Positions 14,566-26,828 of a stretch of DNA of 64,000 nucleotides are shown here, one piece after another. Position numbers and translations under genes: made by a program. Numbering within the stretch: the first letter of the stretch is position 1; every line of letters begins with the position of its first letter. A model generated the notes under the pieces. The model made no database searches and was not told the DNA's origin. It saw nothing but the letters and a program-made list of their open reading frames with translations. The stretch is from Corbicula japonica (taxonomy: Eukaryota > Mollusca > Bivalvia > Venerida > Cyrenidae), in NCBI GenBank assembly GCA_038501625.1, contig JAZAYU010000012.1:1426001-1490000 (forward strand), read 5' to 3'.

Positions 14566-17499
14566 TCTCTAGAAACCGTGCAAATTTCAAAGATATCGCA
14601 TTATTACAAAGACACGTTCACTTTTTTTCGCACTTTACGATATTTAAAAATTATAGTGTTTTCCCCCGTTTGGTACCTTGCCGACGGTCTAGAGCTCTGA
14701 AATTTCGGCCATCAGCTCACCTCAAATATCTCTAGAATCCGTGCAAATTTCAAAGATATCGGATTATTACAAGGACACGTTCACTTTTTCTCGCACTTTA
14801 TACTATTTAATAATTATAGTGTTTTTTCCCCCGTTTGGTACGTTGCCGACGGTCTAGATCTCTGAAATTTCGGAAATAAGCTCACATCAAACATCTCTAG
14901 AAACCGTGCAAATTTCAAAGATATCGGATTATTACAAAGACGCGTTCACTTTATCTCGCACTTCACGCTATTTCATAATTATAGTGTTCTTTTTCCTCGA
15001 TTGATACGTTGCCGACGGTCTAGAGCTCTGAAATTGCTGTCATAAGCTCACCTCAAATATCTCTAGAAACCGTGCAAATTTCAAAGCTATCGGATTATTA
15101 CAAAGGCACGTTCACTTTTTCTCGCACTTTACGATATTTAATAATTATAGTGTTTTTCCACCGTTTGGTACCTTGCCGACGGTTTAGAGCTCTGAAATTT
15201 CGGCCATAAGCTCACCTCAAATATCTCTAGAAGCCGTGGAAATTTCAAAGATATCGGATTATTACAAAGACACGTTCACTTTTTCTCGCAATATACGCTT
15301 TTTAATAATTATAGTGTTTTTCCCCCGTTTGGTACCTTGCCGACGGTATAGAGCTCTGAAATTTCGGCCATATGTTCACCTCAAATATGTCTAGAAACCG
15401 TGCAAATTTCAAAGATATCGGATTATTGCAAAGACACGTTCACATTTTCTCCCATTTTACGCTAGTTAATAATTATAGTGTTTTTCCCCCGTTTGGTACC
15501 TTGCCGACGGTTTAGAGCTCTGAAATTTCGGCCATAAGCTGTCCTCAAATATCTCTAGAAACCGTGCAAATTTCAAAGATATCGGATTATTACAAAGGCA
15601 CGTTCAATTTTTCTCGCTCTTGAGGCTATTTAATAATTATAGTGTTTTTTCCCCCGTGTGGTCCCTTGCCGACGGTCTAGAGCTCTGAAATTTCGGCCAT
15701 GAGCTCACCTCAAATATGTCTAGAAACCGTGCAAGTTTCAAAGATATCGGATTATTACAAAGACACGTTCACTTTTTCTAGCAGTTTACCCCATTTAATA
15801 ATTATAGTGTTTTTCCTCCCCTATTGGTACCTTTTCGACGATCTAGAGCTCTGAAATTTTGGCCATAAGCTCACCTCAAATATCTCTAGAAACCGTGCAA
15901 ATTTCAATGATATCGGATTAATACCAAGACACGTTCACTTTTTCTAGCACTTTACGAGATTGAATAATTATAGATTTTTTCCCCCGTTTGGTACCTTGCC
16001 GACGGTCTAAAGCTCTGAAATTTCGGCCATGAGCTCACCTCAAATATCTCTAGAAACCGTGCAAATTTCAAAGATATCGGATTATTACAAAGACACGTTC
16101 ACTTTTTCTCGCACTTTACGCTATTAAAAATTAGTGTTTTTTCCACCGTTTGGTACCTTGCCGACGGTCTAGAGCTCTGAAATTTCTGCCATAAGCTCAC
16201 CTCAAACTTCTCTAGAAACCGTGCAAATTTCAAAGATATCGGATTATTACAAAGACGCGTTCACTTTTTCGCGCACTTTACGCTATTTAATAATTATAGT
16301 GTTTTTTTTCCCGAATGGTACCTTGCCGACGGTCTAGAGCTCTGAAATTGCGGCCATAAGCTCACCTCAAATATCTCTAGAAACTGAGCAAATTTCAAAG
16401 ATATCGGATTATTACAAAGGCACGTTCACTTTTTCTCGCACTTTACGATATTTAATAATAATAGTGTTTTTCCCCCCGTTTGGTACCTTGCCGACGGTCT
16501 AGAGCTCTGAAATTTCGGCCACAAGCTCACCTCAAATATCTCTAGAAGCCGTGCAAATTTCAAAGATATCGGATTTTTACAAAGACACGTTCACATTTTC
16601 TCGCACTTTACGCTATTTAATAATTATAGTTTTTTCCCCCGTTTGGTACCTTGCCGACGGTCTAGAGCTCTGAAATTTTTGGCCAAAAGCTCACCTCAAA
16701 CATCTCTAGAAACCGTTCAAATTTCAAAGATATCGGATTATTACAAAGACGCGTTCACTTTTTCTCGCACTTTACACTATTTAATAATTATAGTGATTTT
16801 TTCCCCGATTGGTAACTTGCCGACGGTCTAGAGCTCTGAAATTGCGGCCATAAGCTCACATCAAATACCTCTAGAAACCGTGCATATTTCAAAGATATCG
16901 GATTATTACAAAGACACGTTCACTTTTTCTCGCACTTTATGACATTTCAAAATTATAGTGTTTTTTCCCCCGTTTGGTACCTTGCCGACTGTCTAGAGCG
17001 CCGAAATTTCGGCCATAAGCTCACCTCAAATATCTCTAGAAACCGTGCAAATTTCAAAGATATCGGATTATTACAAAGACACGTTCACTTTTTCTCGCAC
17101 TTTACGCTATTTAATAATGATAGTGTTCATTCCCCCGTTTGGTACCTTGCCGACGGTCTAGAGCTCTGAAATGTCGGCCATAAGCTCACCTCAAATATCT
17201 CCAGAAACCGTGCAAATTTTAAAGATATCGGATTATTACAAAGACACGTTCACTTTTTCTCGCACTACACTATTTAATAATTATGGTGTTTTTTCCCCCG
17301 TTTGGTACCTTGCCGACGGTCTAGAGCTCTGAAATTTCGGCCATAAGCTCACCTTAAGTATCTCTAGAAACCGTGCAAATTTCAAAGATATCGAATTATT
17401 ACAAAGACACGTTCACTTTTTCTCGCACTTTACCCTATTAAATAATTGTAGTGTTTTTTCCCCCGACTGGTACCTTGCCGACGGTCTAGAGCTCTGAAA

Positions 17500-18020
17500 T
17501 TTTCGGCCATAAGCTCACCTCAAATATCTCTGGAAACCTTGCAAATTTCAAAGATATCGGATTATGACAAAGACACGTTCACTTTTTCTCGCAATTTACA
17601 CTATTTAATAATTATAGAATTTTTTCCCTCCTTTTGGTACCTTGCCGACGGTCTAGAGCTCTGAAATTTCTGCCATAAGCTCACCTCAAACATCTCTAGA
17701 AACCGTGCAAATTTCAAAGATATCGGATTATTGCAAAGACGTGTTCACTTTTTCTCGCACTTTACGCTATTTAATAATTATAATGATTTTTTCCCCGATT
17801 GGTACCTTGCCGACGGTCTAGAGCTCTGAAATTTCGGCCATAAGCTCACCTCAAATATCTCTGGAAACCTTGCAAATTTCAAAGATATCGGATTATTACA
17901 AAGACACGTTCACTTTTTCTCGCAATTTACACTATTTAATAATTATAGAATTTTTTCCCTCCTTTTGGTACCTTGCCGACGGTCTAGAGCTCTGAAATTT
18001 CTGCCATAAGCTCACCTCAA
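17500..18020 (+). repeat. Local duplication of a two-monomer block
   Basis: The pair of monomers containing TCTGGAAACCTTGC and ATAGAATTTTTTCCCTCC occurs at about 17528-17690 and again at about 17858-18020, 330 bp apart (two monomer lengths). The block between them ends in a GACGTG variant unit. This is a small-scale tandem duplication inside the satellite. Confidence 0.8.
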
Positions 18021-18136
18021 ACATCTCTAGAAACCGTGCAAATTTCAAAGATATCGGATTATTACAAAGACACGTTCACATTTTCTCGCACTTTACGCTA
18101 TTTAATAATAACGGTGTTTTTCCCCCGTTTGGTACC

Positions 18137-18670
18137 TTGCCGACGGTCTAGAGCTCTGAAATTTCGGTCATAAGCTCACCTCAAATATCTCTAGAAACCG
18201 TGCAAATTTCAAAGATATCGGATTATTACAAAGACACGTTCACTTTTTCTCGCACTTTACGCTATTTAATAAGTATAGTGTTTTTCCCCCGTTTGGTACC
18301 TTGCCGACAGTCTAGAGCTCTGAAATTTCGGCCATAAGCTCACCTCAAATATCTCTAGAAACCGTGCAAATTTCAAAGATATCGGATTATTACAAAGACA
18401 CGTTCACTTTTTCTCGCACTTTACGCTATTTAATAAGTATAGTGTTTTTCCCCCGTTTGGTACCTTGCCGACAGTCTAGAGCTCTGAAATTTCGGCCATA
18501 AGCTCACCTCAAATATCTCTAGAAACCGTGCAAATTTCAAAGATATCGGATTATTACAAAGACACGTTCACTTTTTCTCGCACTTTACGCTATTTAATAA
18601 GTATAGTGTTTTTCCCCCGTTTGGTACCTTGCCGACAGTCTAGAGCTCTGAAATTTCGGCCATAAGCTCA
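18137..18670 (+). repeat. Three near-identical successive monomers
   Basis: Three consecutive 164-bp units share AATAAGTATAGTG and GCCGACAGTC. TTGCCGACAG recurs at 18301, 18465 and 18629. Neighbouring units lack both variants, so one variant monomer was amplified in place. Confidence 0.85.
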
Positions 18671-21112
18671 CCTCAAATATCTCTAGAAACCGTGCAAATT
18701 TCAAAGATATCGGATTATTACAAAGACACGTTCACTTTTTTTTGCATTTTACGCTGTTTAATAATCATAGTGTTTTTTCCCCGTTTGGTACCTTGCCGAC
18801 GGTTTAGAGCTCTGAAATTTCGGCCATAAGCTATCCTTAAAATATCTCTAGAAACCGTGCAAATTTCAAAGATATCGGATTATTACAAAGACACGTTTAC
18901 CTTTTCTCGCACTTTACGCTATTTAAAAATTATAGTGATTTTCACCTCGTTTGGTACCTTGCCGACGGTCTAGATCTCTGAAAATGCGGCCATAAGCTCA
19001 TTTTAAATATCTATAGAAACCGTGCAAATTTCAAAGATATCGGATTATTACAATGACACGTTCACTTTTTCTCGCATTTTACGCTATTTAATAATTATAG
19101 TGATTTTCACCTCGTTTGGTACCTTGCCGACGGTCTAGATCTCTGAAATTTCGGCCATATGCTCACCTAAAATATCTCTAGAAACCCTGCAAATTTCAAA
19201 GATATCGGATTATTACAAAGACACGTTCACTTTTTCTCGCACTTTACGCTATTAAAAAATTATAGTGTTTTTTCCCACGTTTGGTACCTTGCCGACGGTC
19301 TAGAGCTCTGAAATTTCTGCCATAAGCTCACCTCAAACATCTCTAGAAACCGTGCAAATTTCAAAGATATCGGATTATTACAAAGACGCGTTCACATTTT
19401 CTCGCACTTTACGCTATTTAATAATTATAGTGTTTTTTTTCACCGAATGGTACCTTGCCGACGGTCTAGAGCTCTGAAATTGCGGCCATAAGCTCACCTC
19501 AAATATCTCTAGAAACCGTGCAAATTTCAAAGATACCGGATTATTACAAAGACACGTTCACTTTTTCTCGCACTTTACGATATTTAATAATTATAGTGTT
19601 TTTTCCCCCGTTTGGTACCTTGCCGACGGTCTAGAGCTCTGAAATTTCGGCCATAAGCTCACCTAATATATCTCTAGAAACCGTGCGAATTTCAAAGATA
19701 TCGGATTATTACAAAGACACGTTCACCTTTTCTCGCACTTTACGCTATTTAAAAATTATAGTGTTTTTTCCGACGTTTGGTACCTTGCAGACGGTCTAGA
19801 GCTATGAAACGTCGGCCATAAGCTCAAAGATATCGGATTATTACAAAGACACGTTCTCTTTTTCTCGCACTACACTATTTAATAATTATAGTTTTTTTCC
19901 CCCTATTGGTACCTTGCCGACGGTCTAGAGCTCTGAAATTTCGGCCATAAGCTCACCTCAAGTATCTCTAGAAACCGTGCAAATTTCAAAGATATCGGAT
20001 TATTACAAAGACACGTTCACTTTTTCTCGCACTTTACGCTATTAAAAAATTATAGTGTTTTTTCCCCCGTTTGGTACCTTGCCGACGGTCTAGAGCTCTG
20101 AAATTTCGGCCATAAGCTCACCTCAAATATCTCTAGAAACCGTGCAAATTTCAAAGATATCGGATTATTACAAAGGCACGTTCACTTTTTCTCGCACTTT
20201 ACGATATTTAATAATTATAGTGTTTTTCCCCCGTTTGGTACCTTGCCGACGGTCTAGAGCTCTGAAATTTCGGCCATAAGCTTACCTCAAATATCTCTAG
20301 AAGCCGTGCAAATTTCAAAGATATCGGATTATTACAGACACGTTCACTTTTTCTAGCACTTTACGCTATTTAATAATTATAGTGTTTTTTCCACCGATTG
20401 GTACCTTGCCGACAGTGTAGAGCTCTGAAATTTCGGCCATCAGCTGACCTCAAATATCTCTAGAAACCGTGCAAATTTCAAAGATATCGGATTATTACAA
20501 AGACACGTTTACTTTTCTCGCACTTTACGCTATTAAAAAATTATAGTGTTTTTTCCCCCGTTTGGTACCTTGCCGACGGTCTAGAGCTCTGAAATTTCTG
20601 CGATAAGCTCACCTCAAATATCTCTAGAAACCGTGCAAATTTCAAAGATATCGGATTATTACAAAGACGCGTTTACTTTTTCTCGCACTTTACGCTTTTT
20701 AATAATTATAGTGTTTTTTCCCCCGACTGGTACCTTGCCGACGGTCTAGAGCTCTGAAATTGCGACCATAAGCTCACATCTCTAGAAACCATGCAAATTT
20801 CAAAGATATCGGATTATTACAAAGACACGTTCACTTTTTCTCGCACTTTACGATATTTAATAATTATAGTGTTTTTTCCCCCGTTTGGTACCTTGGCGAC
20901 GGTCTAGGGCTATGACATTTCTGCCATAAGCTCACCTCAAATATCTATAGAAACCGTGCAAATTTCAAAGATATCGGATTATTACAAAGACACGTTCACT
21001 TTTTCTCGGACTTTTCGCTAGTTAATAATTATAGTGTTTTTCCCCCGTTTGGTACTTTGCCGACTGTCTAGAGCTCTGAAATTTCGGCCATAAGCTCACC
21101 TCAAATATCTCA

Positions 21113-22063
21113 AATGAACATAGGGCATTCTTTACAGATGGTTCTTATGATAATTATACTTCATGGACCTGTCAAGACCTTATCCAGGCGCTCACATTTT
21201 TATTGGATAATATTTATTTGAGATTTGGTACCTCTATTTATAAACAAGTAATAGGCATTCCAATGGGTACTAATTGTGCACCCCTTGTTGCTGATCTGTT
21301 TTTATACTTTTATGAAAGAGATTTCATGTTATCTCTTTCTACCGAACATCAAGATGATATTATTACAGCTTTCAACAACACCTCGAGGTACCTTGATGAT
21401 TTATTAAATATAGATAATAACCATTTTCCATCACTGGTTAATAAGATTTATCCTAAAGAACTACAGCTTAACAAAGCGAACACTTCAGAAAAGCAAGCAA
21501 ACTTCCTTGATTTAAATCTATCCATCGAAAATGGTTACGTCACTACTAAAATTTATGATAAAAGAGATGATTTTAATTTTAATATAGTAAATTTTCCGTT
21601 TCTAGACGGCGATGTTCCTCGTGCAACTTCTTACGGGGTTTATATCTCACAGCTTGTTCGCTTTTCAAGAGCTTGCAACGATGTGAATGATTTCAATGAA
21701 CGTAATCTTTGCATTACAGAAAAACTTTTAAAACAAGGTTATCGGTATCACAAATTTAGGAAAACCTTTTGCAAGTTTTATCGCCGATATCCAGATCTAA
21801 TTCATAAATACAGCTGCAGTTTAAAATCACTATTGCAACAAGGAATTTCACAGCCAGTTTTTTATGGAGATTTAATTTATAAACTTAAGAAGATAAAAGG
21901 CGATGTTAATTTCTCCCGGTTATTCGTAAAAACCATCTGTAAATTTAAAAAGAAAGGTTACCAACATGATATTTTACAGCGCTCTGCAGGCCTGGTGATT
22001 AACCCATCTACAGTTGATCATTATGCTTACCTCTTTGGTTGCACGACGGTGGCAGGGGTGTAA
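21113..22063 (+). pseudogene. Reverse transcriptase C-terminal fragment, PLE copy 1
   Basis: An open frame of 316 codons plus TAA encodes the C-terminal part of the PLE reverse transcriptase. It contains motif B (GIPMGTNCAPLVADLFLY), motif C (SRYLDDLLNI, with the two metal-binding Asp) and the following thumb-side region (PRATSYGVYISQLVRFSR). It lacks the endonuclease, the linker, the RT2a region and motif A with its catalytic Asp, so it cannot be an active polymerase. No promoter or start codon of its own is evident; the frame is simply cut by the 5' truncation. Compared with copy 3 it has small differences such as Phe for Cys after LFLY. No in-frame TGA occurs here, because all TGA sites lie upstream of the truncation. 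Confidence 0.93.
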
Positions 22064-22295
22064 GAGTTTATGAAAGTTTATGGGGAAATCTTTTCTTAAA
22101 AGAACCTAAAAGCTCGATTTGTTTCTTTTATCCCTGTCATCGTGTTCTTGCTGATTTTACTCCAGGTGCTCTGGTCTCGGAAAGATCATTGAGTACCCGC
22201 CCTTTGGCTTTGCAATGCTATTAAATTCTTATGTTTATATGTTTGTATGCTTTTGCATGCAACATTGTTGAGCTGATGGGTGGGTTGGAGTTATT

Positions 22296-22325
22296 TCACC
22301 AAGACAATTTGTACTTGTTTTGTGA
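22296..22325 (+). other. Conserved RNA hairpin A in PLE 3' region (copy 1)
   Basis: The stem pairs TCA, a bulged C, then CAAGACAA with TTGTTTTG and TGA around a 7-nt loop (TTTGTAC). In copy 4 one pair is G-C where copies 1-3 have G-U. In copy 3 an outer C-G becomes U-G. Both changes keep pairing, as expected if the RNA structure is selected. Confidence 0.65.
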
Positions 22326-22385
22326 TACGAGAACCTGTTGGGGCAAGTGTGAGGTTGGTGCACCCTAGAACCTGGTTTAAACCCC

Positions 22386-22409
22386 CAGTGGCAATTTGTT
22401 TTGCCACTG
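22386..22409 (+). other. Conserved RNA hairpin B in PLE 3' region (copy 1)
   Basis: A perfect 9-bp stem, CAGTGGCAA with TTGCCACTG, around a 6-nt loop. The stem is identical in all four copies; the only change is in the loop (TTTGTT in copies 1-3, TTTGAT in copy 4). Confidence 0.7.
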
Positions 22410-22592
22410 ACCGTTCCAAGGCGGTATCCCCAAAGGTTCTCTTGTTTATTAATTGTTTGTGGCGTCCTATTTGAATTGACATACATATATAAAACATGCG
22501 CTCTCTCTATCTTCCTCTCTTCTTTTTCGCTGCGTGGGGAGGCTGAGTTTTTTGAGTGTGGCTATTCCTGATATGCATATGTTGCTTTTTTT

Positions 22593-25500
22593 TCTAGAAA
22601 CCGTGCGAATTTCAAAGATATCGGATTATTACAAAGACACTTTCACTTTTTCTCGCACTTTACGCTCGTTAATGATTATAGAGTTTTTCCCCCGTTTGGA
22701 ACCTTGCCCACGGTCTAGAGCTCTGAAATTTCTGCCATAAGCTCACCTCAAATATCTCTAGAAACCGTGCAAATTTCAAAGATATCGGATTATTACAAAG
22801 GCACGTTCACCTTTTCTCGCACTTTACGATATTTAATAATTATAGGGTTTTTCCCCCGTGTGGTACCTTGCCGACGGTCTAGATCTCTGAAATTTCGGCC
22901 ATAAGCTCACCTCAAATATCTCTAGAAGCCGTGCAAATTTCAAAGATATCGGATTATTACAAAGAAACGTTCACTTTTTCTCGCACTTTACGCTTTTTAA
23001 TAATTATAGTGTTTTTCCCCCGTTTGGTACCTTGCCGACGGTCTAGAGCTCTGAAATTTCGGCCATAAGTTCACCTCAAATATGTCTAGAAACCGTGCAA
23101 ATTTCAAAGATATCGGATTATTACAAAGACACGTTCACATTTTCTCCCATTTTACGCTATTTCATAATTATAGTGTTTTACCCCCGTTTGGTACCTTGCC
23201 GACGGTTTAGAGCTCTGAAATTTCGGCCATAAGCTGTCCTCAAATATCTCTAGAAATCATGCAAATTTCAAAGATATCGGATTATTACAAAGGCACGTTC
23301 ACTTTTTCTCGCACTTGGCGATATTTAATAATTATAGTGTTTTTTTCCCCCATTTGGTACCTTGCCGACTGTCTAGAGCTCTGAAATTTCGGCCATAAGC
23401 TCACCTCAAATATCTCTAGAAACCGTGCAAATTTCAAAGATATCGGATTATTACAAAGACACGTTCACTTTTTCTAGCACTTTACCCCATTTAATAATTA
23501 TAAATTTTTTTCCCCTATTGGTACCTTGCCGACGATATAGAGCTCTGAAATTTCGGCCATAAGCTCACCTAAAATATCTCTAGAAACCGTGCAAATTTCA
23601 AAGATATCGGATTATTACAAAGACACGTTCACTTTTTCTTGCACTTTACGAGATTTAATAATTATAGTGTTTTCCCCCGTTTGGTACCTTGCCGACGGTC
23701 TAAAGCTCTGAAATTTCGGCCATGAGCTCACCTCAAATATCTCTAGAAACCGTGCAAATTTCAAAGATATCGGATTATTACAAAGACACGTTCACTTTTT
23801 CTCGCACTTCACCCCATTTAATAATTATAGTGTTTTTTCCACAGATTGGTACCTTGCCGACAGTCTAGAGCTCTGAAATTTCGGCCATCAGCTCACCTCA
23901 AATATCTCTAGAAACCCTGCAAATTTCAAAGATATCGGATTATTACAAAGACACGTTCACTTTCTCTCGCACTTTACGCTATTAAAAAGTTAGTGTTTTT
24001 TCCCCGGTTTGGTACCTTGCCGACGGTCTAGAGCTCTGAAATTTCTGCCATAAGCTCACCTCAAATATCTCTAGAAACCGTGCAAATTTCAAAGATATCG
24101 GATTATTACAAAGACGCGTTCACTTTTTCTCGCACTTTACCCCATTTAATAATTATAGTGTTTTTTCCACCGATTGGTACCTTGCCGACAGTCTAGAGCT
24201 CTGAAATTTCGGCCATCAGCTCACCTCAAATATCTCTAGAAACCGTGCAAATTTCAAAGATATCGGATTATTACAAAGACACGTTCACTTTCTCTCGCAC
24301 TTTACGCTATTAAAAAGTTAGTGTTTTTTCCCCGGTTTGGTACCTTGCCGACGGTCTAGAGCTCTGAAATTTCGGCCATAAGCTCACCTCAAATATCTCT
24401 AGAAACCGTGCAAATTTCAAAGATATCGGATTATTATAAAGACGCGTTCACTTTTTCTCGCACTTTACGCTATTTAATAATTATAGTGTTTTTTTCCCCG
24501 AATGGTACCTTGCCGACGGTCTAGAGCTCTGAAATTGCGGCAATAAGCTCACCTCAAATATCTAAAGAAACCGTGCAAATTTCAAAGATATCGGATTATT
24601 ACAAAGGCACGTTCACTTTTTCTCGCACTTTGCGATATTTAATAAGAATAGTGTTTTTCCCCCGTTTGGTACCTTGCCGACGGTCTAGAGCTCTGAAATT
24701 TCGGCCATAATCTCACCTCAAATATCTCCAGAAGCCGTGCAAATTTCAAAGATATCGGATTATTACAAAGACACGTTCACATTTTCTCGCACTTCACGCT
24801 ATTTAATAATTATAGTTTTTTCCCCCGTTTGGTACCTTGCCGACGGTCTAGAGCTCTGAAATTTTCGGCCAAAAGCTCACCTCAAACATCTCTGGAAACC
24901 GTGCAAATTTCAAAGATACTGGATTATTACAAAGACACGTTCACTTTTTCTCGCACTTTACGCTATTAAAAAATTATAGTGTTTTTTCCCACGTTTGGTA
25001 CCTTGCCGACGGTCTAGAGCTCTGAAATTTCTGCCATAAGCTCACCTCAAACATCTCTAGAAACCGTGCAAATTTCAAAGATATCGGATTATTACAAAGA
25101 CGCGTTCACATTTTCTCGCACTTTACGCTATTTAATAATTATAGTGTTTTTTTTCACCGAATGGTACCTTGCCGACGGTCTAGAGCTCTGAAATTGCGGC
25201 CATAAGCTCACCTCAAATATCTCTAGAAACCGTGCAAATTTCAAAGATACCGGATTATTACAAAGACACGTTCACTTTTTCTCGCACTTTACGATATTTA
25301 ATAATTATAGTGTTTTTTCCCCCGTTTGGTACCTTGCCGACGGTCTAGAGCTCTGAAATTTCGGCCATAAGCTCACCTAATATATCTCTAGAAACCGTGC
25401 GAATTTCAAAGATATCGGATTATTACAAAGACACGTTCACCTTTTCTCGCACTTTACGCTATTTAAAAATTATAGTGTTTTTTCCGACGTTTGGTACCTT

Positions 25501-26828
25501 GCAGACGGTCTAGAGCTATGAAACGTCGGCCATAAGCTCAAAGATATCGGATTATTACAAAGACACGTTCTCTTTTTCTCGCACTACACTATTTAATAAT
25601 TATAGTGTTTTTTTCCCCCATTTGGTACCTTGCCGACGGTCTAGAGCTCTGAAATTTCGGCCATAAGCTCACCTCAAGTATCTCTAGAAACCGTGCAAAT
25701 TTCAAAGATATCGGATTATTACAAAGACACGTTCACTTTTTCTCGCACTTTACGCTATTAAAAAATTATAGTGTTTTTTCCCCCGTTTGGTACCTTGCCG
25801 ACGGTCTAGAGCTCTGAAATTTCGGCCATAAGCTCACCTCAAATATCTCTAGAAACCGTGCAAATTTCAAAGATATCGGATTATTACAAAGGCACGTTCA
25901 CTTTTTCTCGCACTTTACGATATTTAATAATTATAGTGTTTTTCCCCCGTTTGGTACCTTGCCGACGGTCTAGAGCTCTGAAATTTCGGCCATAAGCTTA
26001 CCTCAAATATCTCTAGAAGCCGTGCAAATTTCAAAGATATCGGATTATTACAGACACGTTCACTTTTTCTAGCACTTTACGCTATTTAATAATTATAGTG
26101 TTTTTTCCACCGATTGGTACCTTGCCGACAGTGTAGAGCTCTGAAATTTCGGCCATCAGCTGACCTCAAATATCTCTAGAAACCGTGCAAATTTCAAAGA
26201 TATCGGATTATTACAAAGACACGTTTACTTTTCTCGCACTTTACGCTATTAAAAAATTATAGTGTTTTTTCCCCCGTTTGGTACCTTGCCGACGGTCTAG
26301 AGCTCTGAAATTTCTGCGATAAGCTCACCTCAAATATCTCTGGAAACCGTGCAAATTTCAAAGATATCGGATTATTACAAAGACGCGTTTACTTTTTCTC
26401 GCACTTTACGCTTTTTAATAATTATAGTGTTTTTTCCCCCGACTGGTACCTTGCCGACGGTCTAGAGCTCTGAAATTGCGAACATAAGCTCACATCTCTA
26501 GAAACCATGCAAATTTCAAAGATATCGGATTATTACAAAGACACGTTCACTTTTTCTCGCACTTTACGATATTTAATAATTATAGTGTTTTTTCCCTCGT
26601 TTGGTACCTTGGCGACGGTCTAGGGCTATGACATTTCTGCCATAAGCTCACCTCAAATATCTATAGAAACCGTGCAAATTTCAAAGATATCGGATTATTA
26701 CAAAGACACGTTCACTTTTTCTCGGACTTTTCGCTAGTTAATAATTATAGTGTTTTTCCCCCGTTTGGTACTTTGCCGACTGTCTAGAGCTCTGAAATTT
26801 CGGCCATAAGCTCACCTCAAATATCTCA
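22593..26828 (+). repeat. Satellite array segment B
   Basis: The same 164/165-bp monomer array between PLE copies 1 and 2. It spans the end of 5,716-bp unit 1 and the start of unit 2. It includes a duplicated two-monomer block (about 23800-24040 and 24130-24370, each with TTCCACAGATTGG or TTCCACCGATTGG, GGCCATCAGC and ATTAAAAAGTTAGTG) and a short monomer near 25541. No gene is seen. Confidence 0.95.

Larger units (their letters stand above)
1..21112 (+). repeat. Satellite array segment A, 164/165-bp monomer, diverged
   Basis: Head-to-tail copies of one AT-rich monomer, all in the same orientation. Landmarks in each unit, in order: GAGCTCTGAAATTTCGGCC, TAAGCTCACCTCAAATATC, TCTAGAAACCGTGC, GATATCGGATTATTAC, CACGTTCACTTTTTCTCGC, a T-run then CCCCCGTTTGGTACC, and TTGCCGACGGTCTAGA. 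Successive GAGCTC starts are 164 or 165 bp apart depending on T5 or T6. Monomers here carry many substitutions and recurrent variants (GACGCG for GACACG, GTACG for GTACC, CTGCC for CGGCC), and the variants recur in blocks, so there is higher-order structure. No gene is seen in the segment. Function is unknown; the monomer size suits nucleosomal, heterochromatic or pericentromeric satellite, which is inference. Confidence 0.97.
21113..22592 (+). mobile_element. Penelope-like element, copy 1, 5'-truncated
   Basis: A retrotransposon fragment inserted in a satellite monomer, sense on the plus strand. It starts inside the reverse transcriptase at codons for Asn-Glu-His-Arg and runs through the stop at 22061-22063, the 3' untranslated region and a terminal T-run (TTGCTTTTTTTT). 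The satellite breaks at ATATCTC and resumes at CTAGAAACC, adjacent parts of the monomer, so nothing was lost and any target duplication is at most about 3 bp. Its sequence is nearly identical to copy 3 and more distant from copy 4. 5' truncation is usual for PLE copies made by target-primed reverse transcription. Confidence 0.93.
22064..22592 (+). other. PLE 3' untranslated region, copy 1
   Basis: About 530 bp from the TAA stop to the satellite junction, present in all four copies. It carries two conserved hairpins (22296-22325 and 22386-22409), a GGTGCACC palindrome, a pyrimidine-rich stretch near 22500-22530 and the conserved GATATGCATATG just before the terminal T-run. The core around the hairpins is almost unchanged even in diverged copy 4, while the flanks vary. 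Short open frames here on both strands are not coding. A SECIS element would be expected in this region if the UGA codons are read as selenocysteine, but I could not place one. Confidence 0.75.
19235..24950 (+). repeat. 5,716-bp tandem block, unit 1
   Basis: First of two adjacent copies of a 5,716-bp block that contains about 4.2 kb of satellite and one Penelope-like fragment. Every landmark I checked recurs exactly 5,716 bp downstream: the retroelement frame start at 21203 and 26919, the short monomer near 19828 and 25544, and the GATACTGGATT unit near 24915 and 30631. Differences between units are very few, for example one C/T change at about 21164/26880 and clustered changes at about 23470-23510 and 23805-23820. 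The duplication is therefore recent relative to divergence among ordinary monomers. Confidence 0.93.

Noticed and set aside
1..21112. CENP-B box in the satellite monomer
   Set aside because: The only TTCG-containing stretch (ATTTCGGCCATAAGC) lacks the downstream A and CGGG spacing of the consensus box.
22270..22300. Hammerhead ribozyme suggested by AGCTGATGGG
   Set aside because: The core needs CUGAUGA with a following GAAA arm. The last core base differs and no GAAA partner is placed correctly. Naiads are reported to lack canonical hammerheads.
22039..22740. Small open frames on both strands downstream of PLE copy 1 (and equivalents at 27755-28456 and 47153-47611)
   Set aside because: They lie in the PLE 3' untranslated region or cross its satellite junction, overlap each other on opposite strands, and recur only because the element is repeated.
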